From: Otatea glauca
Lineage: Eukaryota; Streptophyta; Magnoliopsida; Poales; Poaceae
NCBI GenBank assembly: GCA_036346275.1
Contig: CM070723.1
Span: 2,604,001 to 2,668,000, forward strand
Direction of reading: 5' to 3'
Length of the DNA stretch: 64,000 nt
The translations under genes were made by a program, and so were the position numbers. The notes beneath the pieces were generated by a model. That model saw only the letters and a list, made by a program, of their open reading frames with translations, was not told where the DNA came from and searched no databases. This document shows positions 1-11,738 of the stretch, piece by piece (the stretch's first letter is position 1; every line of letters starts with the position of its first letter).

Positions 1-2
1 GC

Positions 3-707
3 GGATTACAAAAGTTATCGGGCAGCCAGAGTGGTAAGGAAAAAGGAAAAGGCCGAATTGATGATGAGCCTATTGTCGGCAGTGAGGACGACACGGCAAC
101 ACCTTCTCATAATGTGCAGTACCTCAGTAGTAGCTCAGCGACTGCGACAGACTCTCCTGGCGATGACGGGACGGAAGCTGACCGGTACTCCCTCCGGCCC
201 TGTCCACAATCACAATCACCGGCAGGAGGATTGCATCAGAGGGGTACTGCCCCGAGAGGTGACTCCCAACGGCAGACCCGCAGTAGCGGGAAGGGCACAT
301 CGCGTGGTGGGGGTGGACGCCAGGCAGCACAACCACAGGATGGTGCTCAATCATGGTGTAGCAGCGAGTCCTCCAGCCATTTGGGCATTCCAGTTGAGCA
401 TACCGGGTATAGTCAAATGCCGTATGGATGGGATCAGGGTGGGTACGGATGGGATCAGGGTGGGTACGGTTACAGACAGAGTTATGATGGATCGAGCATC
501 TCTTTGCCATTTGACTACAATGATCCATATGTCGATCCATACGCACGGCACTCATCTGCCAATGTCATGTACCTTCACCATCAGAAACTCGATACAGGAG
601 TCTCATTACGGCATTGGAAGTCCGCTCGCTACCACGAGACATGACACGGGAGGAATACAAGCAACAACACGAGAGGAGGTACCACGAGATCATTGTCGAC
701 AACACGG
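3..707 (+). pseudogene. 3' end of a probable hAT-transposase-like gene, frame-broken
   Basis: An open frame enters from the left edge and runs to a stop at 645-647. Its product is low-complexity and rich in Ser, Gly, Gln and Pro, with acidic stretches and a tandem GWDQGGY heptapeptide near 425-470 encoded by a 21-bp direct repeat. Long Gly/Tyr/Ser tails of this style follow the dimerisation domain in some grass hAT-like proteins, so I assign it tentatively to that class; no catalytic domain lies in the window. Convincing protein-like text then moves to frame 1 (about 556-630, including SIQESHYGIGSPLATT) and then to frame 2 (641-709, MTREEYKQQHERRYHEI onward, ending ALYYS and stop). That suggests two small indels and a decayed gene. 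Alternatives are a low-complexity host protein or a spliced 3' end. Family assignment is weak. Confidence 0.4.
425..470 (+). repeat. 21-bp tandem repeat encoding GWDQGGY
   Basis: Two identical adjacent 21-bp units encode GWDQGGYGWDQGGY within the Gly/Tyr-rich tail. The duplication preserves the reading frame. Confidence 0.8.
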
Positions 708-859
708 AGGTGGAGTTTGCACCAGGGGCGCTTTACTACTCGTAGGTATGTGATGCAAACATACATTCATTTAATTGTCATATGCAAATATGTGAAGACT
801 TGTTGTGTGTATCAATTTTATTACATTCTTAATAATTTTCATGTCAATATACACTAATT

Positions 860-1430
860 GTTTGAATTATGACTCCCAATCTTGAATTTTAGTCAAAATG
901 TCACAAATTTCTTACTTCACGATACCAATTCCACAATTTTAAAAATTCCTCGAGCTTCAGAACAACTCAAAATTTTATGGCAATATTATTCACATGTCGA
1001 ATCATGCTATTAAAATTTCAAATATTTATAACATGCTTTGTCTCATTTTTCATTCATTCTAAATTGCGGTGAGCGTTTCATTACGACAGTTCCAATGTTT
1101 CAATTTTAAAAATTTACATGATTCAAAAAATCTGAAATTTTATGACAACATTAATAATACGTCAGAACTCTCCACAAAAAATTTCGAAATTTTTCTCCAT
1201 CTTTTTGACCAATTTTCAGGCTTGTCCATCTGGCCGAAATTTCGCCATTTCTCGGCGAGATCTCGCCAATTCTCGCTGAAATTCGTAATTTCCCGGTAGA
1301 AAAAAAACCGGATTCAAATTTTGAATTTGAATTTCCGGACGAGATTTCTCCGAAATTACCGAATTTCGCCGAAATTTTGTTTTCCGGGCATGAACGGTAT
1401 TTGATCCGAAACCGAAATCCGAAACCCTGC
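860..1430 (+). mobile_element. AT-rich modular element, truncated 3' copy (copy D)
   Basis: This stretch carries the last one and a half modules and the 3' terminal domain of the element seen in full at 1905-3365, 4081-5478 and 59735-61157. Shared landmarks are the GAATTTTTAAAAATTC-type core, the run of CCGAAATTTCG-like motifs and the closing CCGAAACC(C/T)TG. It has no coding capacity. The 5' part is missing. The 708-859 stretch before it shows nothing recognisable. Confidence 0.6.
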
Positions 1431-1904
1431 CGACGCACACAAGATTCGCCATTTTTTACGGCCGTCAAGGCGCGCGCGGCTGGCAGGCAGCTACATGGTG
1501 GTCAAACCGTTGTCGCCTCGCCCCAGGCACGGCCGCGTATCGTTTCGTCCCGGCTGGGCCGCGCGACGCCCGAGGAGATGCGCATATCGTATATGCGCGA
1601 CTGCGCGCACGCAGACGAGTGAGACGACGCATGCAGCGTCAAAAGCCTCAGCCATTCTCTAGTCTTCCGGGTTAGATTAGCTCGCCGCTGCACGGCTGCA
1701 CGCTGCACCACGCTGACCGCTCAGGCGCAGCGGCAGCGCCTACCTAGATTCCTCCGTCAGGCTTGAGTCGAGGCCATCGCCGTTGCCGCCTTAATCCTCG
1801 TGCGATGCCTGCAGCCCAGCACCCACAAGCATCCGCGAGACGAGAAAGAACGGGTCAATATCTAATCCTAGTGCTGCACACCCTCTGGTACTATTACTGT
1901 AGAT
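1431..1904. other. non-coding spacer
   Basis: Moderately GC-rich sequence between two copies of the AT-rich element. Short open frames exist on both strands but none looks like a protein. I see no promoter, repeat or RNA gene here. Confidence 0.5.
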
Positions 1905-3365
1905 GTTCATACTTATAAATAAAGATTAAAAACTCGCCGAAATTTCACCTAATCTCGTTTATTAGAGGTGGACGAGTTTTAAAATACCGATCGAAGTAAA
2001 TTTCTTTTAATTGCTACAGTAATCTCGCGCGAGATCTTTTGCCATATCTTATGGTTTTTGCCCGATTTTTGCCATGTTTTGACAGAAAATTGATCAATAA
2101 CCTTTAAGAAAGTCATCTCCTATGAAAATTTGTTTAAAAACCGAATCATTTAGACATTTTTTAAAAACTACAGAAAATACTGTCTAATTTTTATAAAATT
2201 TTACATGCTTTATCATGATGTGAAAAAATTATGGTACCATCTTAAGAAGTGTAGGATCATACATAAAAAATTTCAAAATAATTGAACTTTATTTGTTATA
2301 TTTAAAAAATTAAAAACCGAATGAACATAATTGAGATAGTAACCTTGTCAGAATTTTATAAATTTTCTCGAGTTTGATTATGATCAAAAATTTTTATGAG
2401 AGCTTAATAATTTCCTTAGTACCATTCTATAAAATTTTCAAAAAATATAATTCTTTTTATTTGCTCAATCAAATCTATATATGCATTGAACTTCATTTGT
2501 TATATTTCAAAAATAAAAAACACAAAGAACATAAATAGTACAGTGCACTTGTAAGAATTTTATAAATTCACTGGAGTGTGATTATGATTCAAAAAATTTA
2601 TGAGATCTTAAGAATTTCATTAGAACCCTTTGCAAAAATTTTTAAAAAATTAACCTTTTTTATTATTAAAGCAAATATATGTATTAATCATGAGGCCTTT
2701 ATCAAGACGTAGCACTGTCAGAATTTTTGAAACTTCTTGAATCTTGATCATCATATAAAAATTTATAGAAACATTAATGATACATCAGGAACATCCACAA
2801 AAAATTTCAAAATTTTCTAACGTGATTTGTACCATTTTTGATTTAATTGAAGTTTGCCGGTATGGCTTTTATCATGACAGTAACACTGTCCTAATTTTTA
2901 AAAATTGATGACGATTAATTATAATCTGAAAATTTTATGGGAACATTAGTATTGCATCATAACCATGTACAAAAAAAATTCAAAATTTTCTAACGTGATT
3001 TGTTTTATTTCTCATTCGGTTCAAACTTGCCAGTCAGCGTTTTATCAGTACAGTTGCAATGTTTGAATTTTTAAAAATTTCTCAGATTTTATAATCATCT
3101 AAAAATTTTATGAAAACATTACTGTTGTGTTAGGAACCTCCAAAAAATTCAATTTTTTTTTACATTGTTTGAGCTATTTTCGCTCCGTGCAATTTTGACG
3201 AGACCTCGGCAAAACCGACCGAAATTTCGGTTTTAAAATCCGAATTTGAAAATTCATTTTTGCGGTTCGTCCGGAATTTATCTGAAATTTCTATATCTCG
3301 TCGAGATTTCATTTTACGGCCACAGACGATATTTAGAGCGAAACGAGATTTCAACATTGCTTGTA
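1905..3365 (+). mobile_element. AT-rich modular element, copy A
   Basis: The copy is about 1.45 kb and AT-rich. It opens with a domain ending in the shared AAGTCATCTCCTATGAAAAT. Degenerate modules follow, each with an ACAGTA(G/A)CACTGT-like motif, then GAATTTTTAAAAATTC, then GATCATGATC. Module starts near 2172, 2335, 2540, 2708, 2876 and 3047 give spacings of 163-205 bp. It closes with a domain rich in CGAAATTTCGG. Module order matches copies B and C. No open frame is conserved among copies, so it is non-autonomous, class unassigned; its CAAGGTT...AACCTTG-like ends would suit a hAT-type element. Confidence 0.65.
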
Positions 3366-3506
3366 AAAAGGAGATGGGAATGATAGAATAACCTACTTGA
3401 AAAAGGTTTGTTGATTGAGAAAGAAACGGTGGTTTAGTGCAGAGAAAAATTCTTGCTGTTTGGAGCTTGACATGCCATGTGGGCTTGTAGAGGGAGTACC
3501 CGAGAC
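3366..3506. other. short spacer
   Basis: About 140 bp between copy A and the MITE at 3507. Nothing recognised. Confidence 0.4.
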
Positions 3507-3870
3507 CAGGGTTAACAAAACCGCGGTAAATCGCTCGGTTTTCATGGTTTTCGACCATACCGCTCCGGTTCGAAAACAGAAACCGAGCGGTTTACCGGTG
3601 GAATTTTAAAAAAAAATCAAAAAAAATTATGCGATGAAAACCGCTCAAAAACCGTTGAAAAATCGCTCGAAAAACCGTTTTTCAAGAACGTTCAATTGAT
3701 CGGTTAGTTTTTCGTGAAAAACCGCGAAAACCACAAAAAGATTTGATCAAAATTCGATTTTTTTTTATTTTGCAAACTATTCGGTTTTTCGCGGTTTTCG
3801 AACGATTTCTTGCAAAAACCATCACCACCGAGTTAGCTGTTTTCAGCTTCGAAACAAAATTGTGAACCTG
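3507..3870 (+). mobile_element. hAT-type MITE (CAGGGTTAAC family), copy 1
   Basis: A 364-bp non-coding element begins CAGGGTTAACAAAACCG and ends CAAAATTGTGAACCTG, giving inverted termini. Its interior is a dense mixture of CGGTTTT and AAAACCG motifs in both orientations, so it can fold on itself. The flanks CCCGAGAC (3499-3506) and CCCGACTG (3871-3878) share their first five bases and could be a decayed 8-bp target duplication, the size made by hAT transposases. A relative lies at 15506-15831. Confidence 0.6.
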
Positions 3871-4080
3871 CCCGACTGACAATATCATCAGGCAACTTCT
3901 CCGTGTTCGTGTCATGGGGTGCTCGCACGGTCGCATTCACTTTTTGCCAGATTAGTGTGGTTAACTCAAGATCACGTCGTATGTTGGTGCTGCAGTTGTA
4001 AAGCTGCCTGTCCCACGGTTTTTGTGCTCGTATAAAATTTAGTACTACCACGACTATTCCTACTACTCCAATGGCAGCAA
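3871..4080 (-). other. unassigned fragment between two mobile elements
   Basis: A minus-strand open frame starts at 4090 with a hydrophobic stretch (VAAIGVVGIVVVVLNFI) followed by a polar segment, and runs on into the neighbouring MITE. It could be a remnant of an anchored host protein, but I recognise no family and it lies wholly between transposons. Confidence 0.2.
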
Positions 4081-5478
4081 CAGGTTCCAAATCTCGTGGA
4101 ATTTCGGATTTCAGACCACCCCGAAATCTAAAGCACCGACCGAGGAAAAAAATTTGAAATTGCTACAGTAACCTAAAATTTCGGTTTTTCTTGGCAAAAT
4201 TTCACCGACATTTCATGTTTTTTTGCCGGATTTGATCAGATTTGGTCCAATAACCCTTAAAAAAAGTCATCTCCTATGAAAATTTGTTGAAAAACCAAAT
4301 TATTTAGATATTTTAAAATTGTACAAGCTTGATAATGAGATGAAAATTTTATGGTACTATATGTAGTAGTTTATGATCACACATAATTTTTTTTTAAATA
4401 ATTTAACTTCATTTGCTATCTTTAAAAAATCAGAAATAGAATAAGCATAATTGGGACACTTACATTGTCAGAATTTTATAAATTTTCTTGAGTGTGATTA
4501 TGATCTAAATTTTTTTGTGAGTGATTAATAATTTCATCAATAACATTATATCAATTTTAAAAAAAATTCAACTTTTTTGTTTGATCAATCAAATCTACGT
4601 AAGCGTTGAACTTCGTTTGTTATATTACATTTCAAAAAAAAAAGAACTTAAATGGTATTATGCCTTGTAAGAATTTTATAAATTCACTGAAGTGTGATCA
4701 TGATGCAAAATTTTTATGAGATATTAAACACCTCCTTATCACCATTCTGTAAAATTTTCAAAAATTTTAATTTTTTTATTTTTAAAGCAAATCTATGTAT
4801 TGATAATTAGACTTTTGTGAGGATGTAACACTGTCTGAATTTTTAAACATTATTTGAGAATGATCATCATCTAAAAATTTTAAATAAACATTTATGTTAC
4901 ATCAGGACCATCCACAAAAATTTTCAAAAGTTTTTAACGTGGTTTATATAATTTTTCATTTTGTTCAATTTGCCGTAAACCTTTTAATAGGGCAGTAGTA
5001 CTGTTCGAATTTTTAAAAATTCATACAGTTTGATTATCATCTGAAAATTTTATGAGAGCATTAGAGATACATCATAATCATGCAAAAAAGATTTGAAATG
5101 TTTAAAACATGGTTTGAACAATTTTGCATTCGGTTCAAAATTGCTGGCGAGCGTTTTATAAGACAGTAGAAATGTTTGAATTTTTAAAAATTCCACATAC
5201 TTCAGAATAATCTGAAATTTTTATGGAAATATCATCAATGTGTCAGGACTCTCCAAAAAATATTTCAAAATTTTTTGACATTGTTTGACCCAATTTGTTT
5301 CCGTTGCAAAAAACCCCAAAATTTTGGATATTTCGACCGAAATTTCGGGTTTTTTCGCCGAATTTGAATTTTCAAATTCAAATTTCGTCCGAATTTTTCC
5401 GAAATTTCAAAATTTCGCCGAAATCTCGGAATCTGGTCAGGAACGAAATTTATTCCGAAACCGAATTTTCAAACCTTG
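4081..5478 (+). mobile_element. AT-rich modular element, copy B
   Basis: This copy has the clearest termini: it begins CAGGTTCCAAATCTCG and ends CGAATTTTCAAACCTTG, imperfect inverted ends. The interior follows the same module order as copy A, including AAGTCATCTCCTATGAAAAT near 4264 and the repeating GAATTTTTAAAAATTC and GATCATGATC landmarks. No open frame is shared with the other copies. I could not find a convincing target duplication. Confidence 0.65.
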
Positions 5479-5977
5479 CTTCTTGCTAAAGCGTCACCAC
5501 TGACCAAATCTCATTTAAACCAGACACCACCGTCTCACCAACATCTCCATACCTTAAAAAAACATCACCAACCAAATACAGATATACTGTAAAACTGCCC
5601 ATTTCTTGTTTGTGGTTGCTCTGATTGTGTTTGCAGCGAATTTTGCATGAAACCCTACTTTGTTGGGAGTACGATATATAAATTTTACTGTAGAAAATCC
5701 TTTTAAGACACATGCCTTAATTTGGAAATCATTAAACAAACCAGTAGGAAAAACCATATTACTTGTACTTAAAATACTCATCTCATTACATGCATGCATT
5801 AAGGGCATTTTTTTAGAAAAAAGTCTGGTCAAGAAGAACTTTGACCACCTAATTAACAGTACTCCACTCTACTAACTAGTAAGTAGTAACCACGAGAGGA
5901 GGCTTCCATTGCGAAACCTCTCCCTTTAACTACACCTCGTTCCCGTACGATAGGAGGCGTCCTGCGAGGCGGCGGCG
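5479..5977. other. 3' flank of the HIPP gene and spacer
   Basis: AT-rich sequence downstream (minus strand) of the HIPP stop codon. The 3' UTR must lie here, but I see no unambiguous polyadenylation signal. A minus-strand open frame at 5554-5832 has no recognisable domain. Confidence 0.4.
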
Positions 5978-7123
5978 TCACATGAGGCTACAAGAGTAGG
6001 AGTTCTCCTCGTTGAATATGTTATTGTACGACTCCTGCGGCGAGGACGACCGCATGCCCGGCGGGCCGTACAGGAACTCCGGCGGCGGCGGCATCATGGA
6101 CGGGTACGGTGAGTAGCCGTACGGCATCTGCGGCGGCGGCGGCATTGGCTGCATCAACGATAACGGCGTGGGCGCGTAGTACGACACGCTCGAGCTCGGG
6201 TGCGCCACGTTGTAGCTCATCACCGGCTGCGGCGGGTAGAACGGAAACCCACCGTGCGGGCGGTCCGGCCCCAGCGCCGGCGCTGGCACGGGCATCGCTG
6301 GCTGCGGCTGTGGTGGTTTCTCCGCCGCGGAGTCCACCTCGCCGGCGTCCTTCTGCTTGTTCTTCTTCTTACCCTTCTTGCCGCCGGTATCCTCCCCGCC
6401 CGCCTCCTCGGCGGCCGCTTCCTTCGCTGGCTGAGGGGAGCTCTTCTCCTTCTCAGCCACATCGCTCTCCTTCTTGGCCTCGTCCTTGGGTTTCTTCGCC
6501 TCGGCTCTCTCTGGTTTCTTGTTCGAGCCCTTGTCCTTCTCCGGCTTCTTCTCCGAGCTCTCGGACTCTGCCTCCTTGGCCCCCTCCTTCGGCTTCGCGT
6601 CCGTCTTATCCGCGCCCTTGCCGCTCTCCCCGGCAGACGCAGTGGCCGCCGGGGCCACCCCATCGGGCTTCTTGGCCACGGCGGCTGCCGGCACAGGCCA
6701 CAGCGCGGCCTGCTTTCCAGACTTGTGCAGCCGCCTGATGAGCGCGCTGGCGCCGACGCTGCCGGTGACAATCACCTTGTGCTGCACCGCGTCGATCGTC
6801 ACCTTGTACACACCTAACCATTCGCCATCGCAAACCGTTCGATCAGAAACTAAAAAACGCCACACCAACCATCGCAAGAACGACGAACCAATCAACTGAA
6901 GCTACCTTCGATGTTGTGGAGCACCTTCCTGACCTTCTTCCTGCACCCCTCGCAGTGGATGGACACCCGCAACACGGTGGTCTGCAAATGCCAGTCCCAA
7001 CAAGAACAAGAGAACGTGAGAGAAAGCCTTCCAATGGAGGCAGCACCAAGGCCGGACCCGGACGGATCGAAAGACTCTTTGGCTCACCGTGTACTGCAGT
7101 GGCTCTGCTTCTCCTGACGCCAT
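5978..7123 (-). CDS. heavy metal-associated isoprenylated plant protein (HIPP), three exons
   Basis: Exons read on the minus strand are 7123-7088, 6981-6906 and 6813-5978, joined over two GT-AG introns. They give 948 nt and a 315-residue protein. Residues 13-75 form a heavy-metal-associated (HMA) domain with the metal-binding motif IHCEGC (Cys22 and Cys25). Next come a Lys/Glu/Pro-rich, probably disordered linker (about 85-215) and a Pro/Tyr/Met-rich region. The protein ends CSLM, a CaaX box whose final Met favours farnesylation, so the protein is expected at membranes or in nuclei and to bind soft metals such as Cu, Zn or Cd. HMA plus a C-terminal CaaX box defines plant HIPPs. Only with the 12-residue first exon does the HMA domain acquire its first strand and CxxC, which fixes the start. 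Splice phases agree. I cannot name the subfamily member. Confidence 0.88.
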
Positions 7124-7238
7124 GGAGGGTTAGCTAGAGACAGAGTAGCTTCGAGCCGTCGAGCTGGTTGCGTGAGCTGAGCTCTGTGGCGGCTTCTGGT
7201 GCGAGTGGGAAGGGGAGGGGTTCGCTTAGGCAGCTAAT

Positions 7239-7248
7239 CCTTATAATG
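7239..7248 (-). promoter_or_regulatory. candidate TATA box of the HIPP gene
   Basis: On the minus strand CATTATAAGG lies about 116 bp upstream of the start codon. This suits a leader of roughly 85 nt. It is weaker than a canonical TATAAA box. Confidence 0.3.
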
Positions 7249-7259
7249 GCGAACAAGTA

Positions 7260-9814
7260 TAGCACTGTAGGAGTTCAGGGGGCGAGCTGCAAAGTGGCAG
7301 CGGTACCACTGATGTGTGGGCCCGGATCCACTTTTTTTCAAATGTGATATAGTTTGATTTAATATCATTTTATTTATAATTTGAAAGTAATTTTTTAGAA
7401 TCGAGCTAACGAACCGAGCCAAGTCGAGCTCGAGCAAAATCTAATTTTATTCAAAATTAACTAATTTCAATATCTAACCAATAAATAAATATAATTGAAA
7501 CAATTGTGAACCGAAGCAACAAGTTTTTTTTTTCACTTTTCCACCCACAAGTGTTTTTTTTTCTTTCAGACTTAACTCCATGCGTCAATCCGGGAGGGGC
7601 ACCCACCCGCCGGGCCCTCGTTTGGCAGGGATGGTGACATCAGAACCACATTTTCACATCATTGGAGGATGATCATGATCCATGATGGCAACTTGGAGTG
7701 CTCCCTGGTTAGCACTAGTTGTAGTAGTTCACTAAAAACTCTAATTCTTGTCTCAAGATCATGTGATCATGATATGAATCTTCAATTGCGCAAGATCACA
7801 TAGACTCACACTCCATCTATTCTGCTTTTGTGGCCTAGCTTGTTTTTTCTTTCTTCAGCATTGCCATCATTCATCGAGCCCTCAAAATCTCGACAGACGC
7901 AGTCGGCAAATCTACGTGCGGACAATCTCAACCGTCCATTTTAATAGTAAGCCGATCGGATCTACGCGATACAGTGATTTCGCAGCTAATTTATTGTTAG
8001 AAAATTAACATGACATAATATTAATTTAATTCCAAATACACGCAATAAGAACATGAAGAAGCAGCAGTCAGCAAATTAACAGAACATGCTAGTAAAGAAA
8101 ATATACCTACATATACTAGATAGCCCAAAAGATACATGGATGTAGACAAAACTATCGTAGCAGCATGTATTCTCAACAGATCTAATCACAAAAAGGATTA
8201 CTTGACCAAGAACAATTTAGTCCAGAGCACTCACTGAGGGCTTGTTGAAGAACAGGAAGCAGCGCAGAAGCGATGCGACGATCGAAGAAGATGAAGACGA
8301 GCAATCGCGCGGTGTGACGCTTCCCAGAAACCTGATCGCCGGTCTCCTGCGCAGGGCGTCAAGTCACCGATGTCGGAACGGAGACACGCTCTCCCTCACG
8401 CTTGTTGCACAACAAGCGAAGGGATCGGTGACTCGGAAGCAGCAAGAACTAGAGGAAGCGTCAGAGAGAATGAGATTGATTTCTATCGCGTGTCCTCTCA
8501 CGAATAGAGACGTCTCCCTTTAAAAACCGCGAATCGAAAACTATATCGCGAAAAATCAGCCGAACTGTCACGATTCCAGAAAACCGCCCCTTGGAATCTC
8601 GCAATGCGAGCGAATGGACTAACCGCACGAAAACGTGCGTCTCCCTGAGTCCGCGACGCCACGTTAGCAGTTGAGGTGTAAGGTGATGTGGCATAGCCGG
8701 TACACGTGGTAAAAAAGTTAAGTACACTTAGCACGTCTCAGACACAGTCGTGCGTCGTCACAAGTCACACGATAAATAAGGTTGCGCGTGCGTGAACATA
8801 GCATAGTAAAGCTAACCATATATACTTTTAACTTTAAGTTAGTTACACTCCACCTAGCTAAACAATATCATACTAAAGACCTCGCACTTACTTGACTTCT
8901 TCTATTGAATTAATTTAGCATTAATTCCAACCATTTCTACCATCTGATTTGCATCCGGTGATCTGTAGACTGCACAGAAACCGCGCCCTCAAAGCCTGGC
9001 TGGTGCAGTTTTTGGTGAGGAGTTCGATCGACAGGTCATTTACATTCGACAACTTAGCAGCAGCAGCAGCATTCAAATCAAAAGATGCCTTTCATAATGG
9101 AGCATCACATGTTGTACTGCTACGTAACTAGGGTTCCTTTGGCTGCTAACTTGCTTGCTCTCGAAGCCTTATCGATCTGATGAAGCGCCCATGCCATCTG
9201 TGCCTGTGCCAAGTAGAATTTGGTGTGCTCTGTTTACTGCGCCGTATCTCTATCATACTCCACCTTATTACTACAGTAGCTCGTTGCCTCGTTGTCCAAT
9301 CATCGATGCACACCTACGGAGACTGGTGAATCAGGTCACTTACGACTTAAGAGACCAAGCCGTAGTAGGCTCGACCAAAACCAACGCATGTTAGCTAGGC
9401 CAGGACGTACAGAAGTGAAAGTACGTACTAGTGTACTACTGCCTGTACCACTGCACGTAGCTAGGTAGCCGTTGGGTGTATGTATATACGATGATGCACA
9501 CATTTATAGCGGTTCAGGGCGCATCCGTGGCTCGTTCGTCCTGCGTTGCACGAACGTTGGCGATACATACCTGTAACGTTGCCGGACGCGGGATGGGGTT
9601 GGTGGCCACGAGGTCAGCGGCGACACAGACAAGGAAATCTACTGCTCCGTTCACTCCGCCCGCACACGGGGAAAAATAAGCGGTACTAGTAGTATGCACT
9701 TTGAGAACTGAGCTACCCTCACTCGGCTACGAGCCCGTGATCGCTCCAAGCCAATTAGGTTTGAGCTCTGGTTTGGTGGTGTTGTTGCTCACCACAACGA
9801 ATACTACTAAAGTA
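7260..9814. other. intergenic region without a recognisable gene
   Basis: Upstream flank of the HIPP gene. A short piece at 7370-7440 rich in CGAGCTAACGA and GAGCTCGAG motifs resembles 11590-11738 and is probably a MITE scrap. A CAG microsatellite lies near 9057. The open frame at 8242-8523 is basic and low-complexity and matches no family I know. Confidence 0.4.
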
Positions 9815-9965
9815 TATACGTGTGTGCGTGTTAATTGGGATAGTATATATCTGCAGAGGTCATGAAATATCTAATTAATTAACATGTACACACGCACGTT
9901 AAGTGAGATAGTGTGTATCTGTGCTCCGGAGGTCGTAGAATCTTCAATTAATTTTTTAACGTGGG
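9815..9965 (+). repeat. two-unit direct repeat, about 75 bp
   Basis: Two degenerate copies share CACGTTAA(G/T)TGGGATAGT-like and GAGGTC(A/G)T(G/A)(A/G)AAT-like blocks and AATTAATT tails. No coding content. Confidence 0.45.
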
Positions 9966-11589
9966 TAGAGGATGATTATATGTATATGATGCATGGATAT
10001 GATGTGCGTAAGTTGTGTGTATCATGTTTGTAAAAAAAATAGTATGTGCTCGGATCTGGTTCAGGGGGTGCTAACCCCAACTTTGAAACAATTTTTTACG
10101 AAACCTATGCAGAATCCCCTCGTACGAACGTCGAAATTTCACGATGATTCGGTGAAAAGTTTACATAAATTCTGCAGAACTTCACAGTAAGTACTAACAC
10201 TTCTAAATTTCTCACAATATACTCCAAAGGGGGCCTTAATACCGATACTTCCATACAGCTTCACTCATCGTTATAACTTATAAGAGATTTAGGTTACGCG
10301 CGAAATCTACTTAGATCACATGGAATGATGGAATATCCACGTAAAGTTAAATCAACACCACATAGTAGTACAATATAGCACTAGTAGTAAATTGGTACCG
10401 AGCTCTTGCATGCAGGGTTAGTAAATTGTGCTTGTCCATGCCTGTCAATCTAACAGCAGGGTAGGGTACAATTCTCCAATCTCCATCAAGATCCATGGCC
10501 CCACAAGATATGTTTATGACAGGAAGGGTGAGACAGAGGCAGAGAGTACGAGAGAGACGAGAGTGTGTGTGTGTTTGTTTATGTGTGGTGGTCTACTGTA
10601 AACATGGCTGTCAGGATTGTAATTATTCCTTGTCCAAAGAAAAGCTGTTCGCCTTGTCCTCCTGGAGGCTTTATTATTTCCTCGCTGGGCTCCACGTATC
10701 GTACCCCACGGCATGTACCGCCACGTGGGCGCGCCTTGAACTGCTAACGCCAACAACAGCCTGGCGCCAAGGCCGATACGCTCCCTGCTCCGCGGCGCTG
10801 CTGCGGTTTATTATTCCCGAATTTATACAACCATCGCGAATTCTTAGTTTTTTTTTTGCCCTCAACTTTTTTCCGAGTCAGCCCCCTCGTACAAACCAAT
10901 TTACAAAATTAACCTGTCACTGTCTACACAAATAGATATAGACGATACATGTCACTTATTACGCTTCGATATTGCGGCATCTCGTCGGTGCCATAGCAGC
11001 ACTATCCATCACAGTAGGTAATACGGGTCCACCGCGGCTGGTAGGACAGACACATCGTGGCAGAAGAGTTGCCATGTACAGTGTACAGCGAGCTCGGTAA
11101 GAGATGCCGCGGTCGGTTGGCTCGGCAGGCCCTGCTGTGAAACGGTTCCTTAACAAGATGCACAAACCGTAAGCGAATCAATTAATAATAGCAATTTTAA
11201 TTAATTGATTTGATTGAAAAATTCCTACCGAAAAAGGGGAACTTAGCACGAACTTGCCGCAGTTTCACAGCACGATAGGTCATACTTGCCGAGCTGAAAG
11301 CCACTGTCGCGCAGCCAGCATCTTGCAGTGGTACATGTGCATGAAAGATGACACGTGCCGTCTAACACAACTTTTGTGGTTCGAGACGGGACTGATTTTG
11401 CAAATTCATATATGAATACTATATTTGAAAAAAAACGCATCAGTAGTGATGGCCAGATGGACCGTGCCAAATGGACCGACCCGAGGCCCGGCATTGTAGC
11501 CATGACCCAAGCACGGTTGGCTATCGAGCTTCTTGTAAAATTAACATAATTCAACATAAAATTATTTTATTTATTATTTAAGTGGTTAT
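9966..11589. other. intergenic region without a recognisable gene
   Basis: It contains a GT microsatellite at about 10561-10576 and a GAGA-rich purine tract at 10527-10562. Open frames at 10495-10935 and 11243-11557 overlap these simple repeats or lack any known domain, so I do not call them genes. Confidence 0.4.
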
Positions 11590-11738
11590 TTCAAATTTGA
11601 GCTAACGAGTCACTATCGAACCGAGCCTCGTTAACATTTTTCATACGAAATAGACTTATTTCAACTTTAAACTCGTTAACTCCTACGATCGAAGCAATTT
11701 TGATTTGAGCCTTAACGAGCTTTTTTGCCAGCCCTACG
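11590..11738 (-). mobile_element. fragment of a hAT-type MITE
   Basis: The fragment ends TTTTTTGCCAGCCCTA, which on the other strand is TAGGGCTGGCAAAA, a hAT-style terminus. It carries several CGAGCTAACGAG-like motifs. The opposite end is not recognisable. Confidence 0.35.

Noticed and set aside
1905..3365. Centromeric satellite block
   Set aside because: The modules are too diverged and occur in the same fixed order in separate copies with shared ends, which fits a mobile element better than a homogenised satellite.
3833..4090. Host gene starting MEPVAAIGVVGIVVVV on the minus strand
   Set aside because: Kept only as an unassigned fragment: it runs into a MITE, has no recognised family and lies between transposons.
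6109..6817. Plus-strand open frames of about 205 residues opposite the HIPP exon
   Set aside because: They mirror the GC-rich antisense of the HIPP coding exon and have no domain.
7995..8870. Possible solo LTR starting TGTTAGAAAAT
   Set aside because: I could not find a matching CA end with a flanking target duplication.
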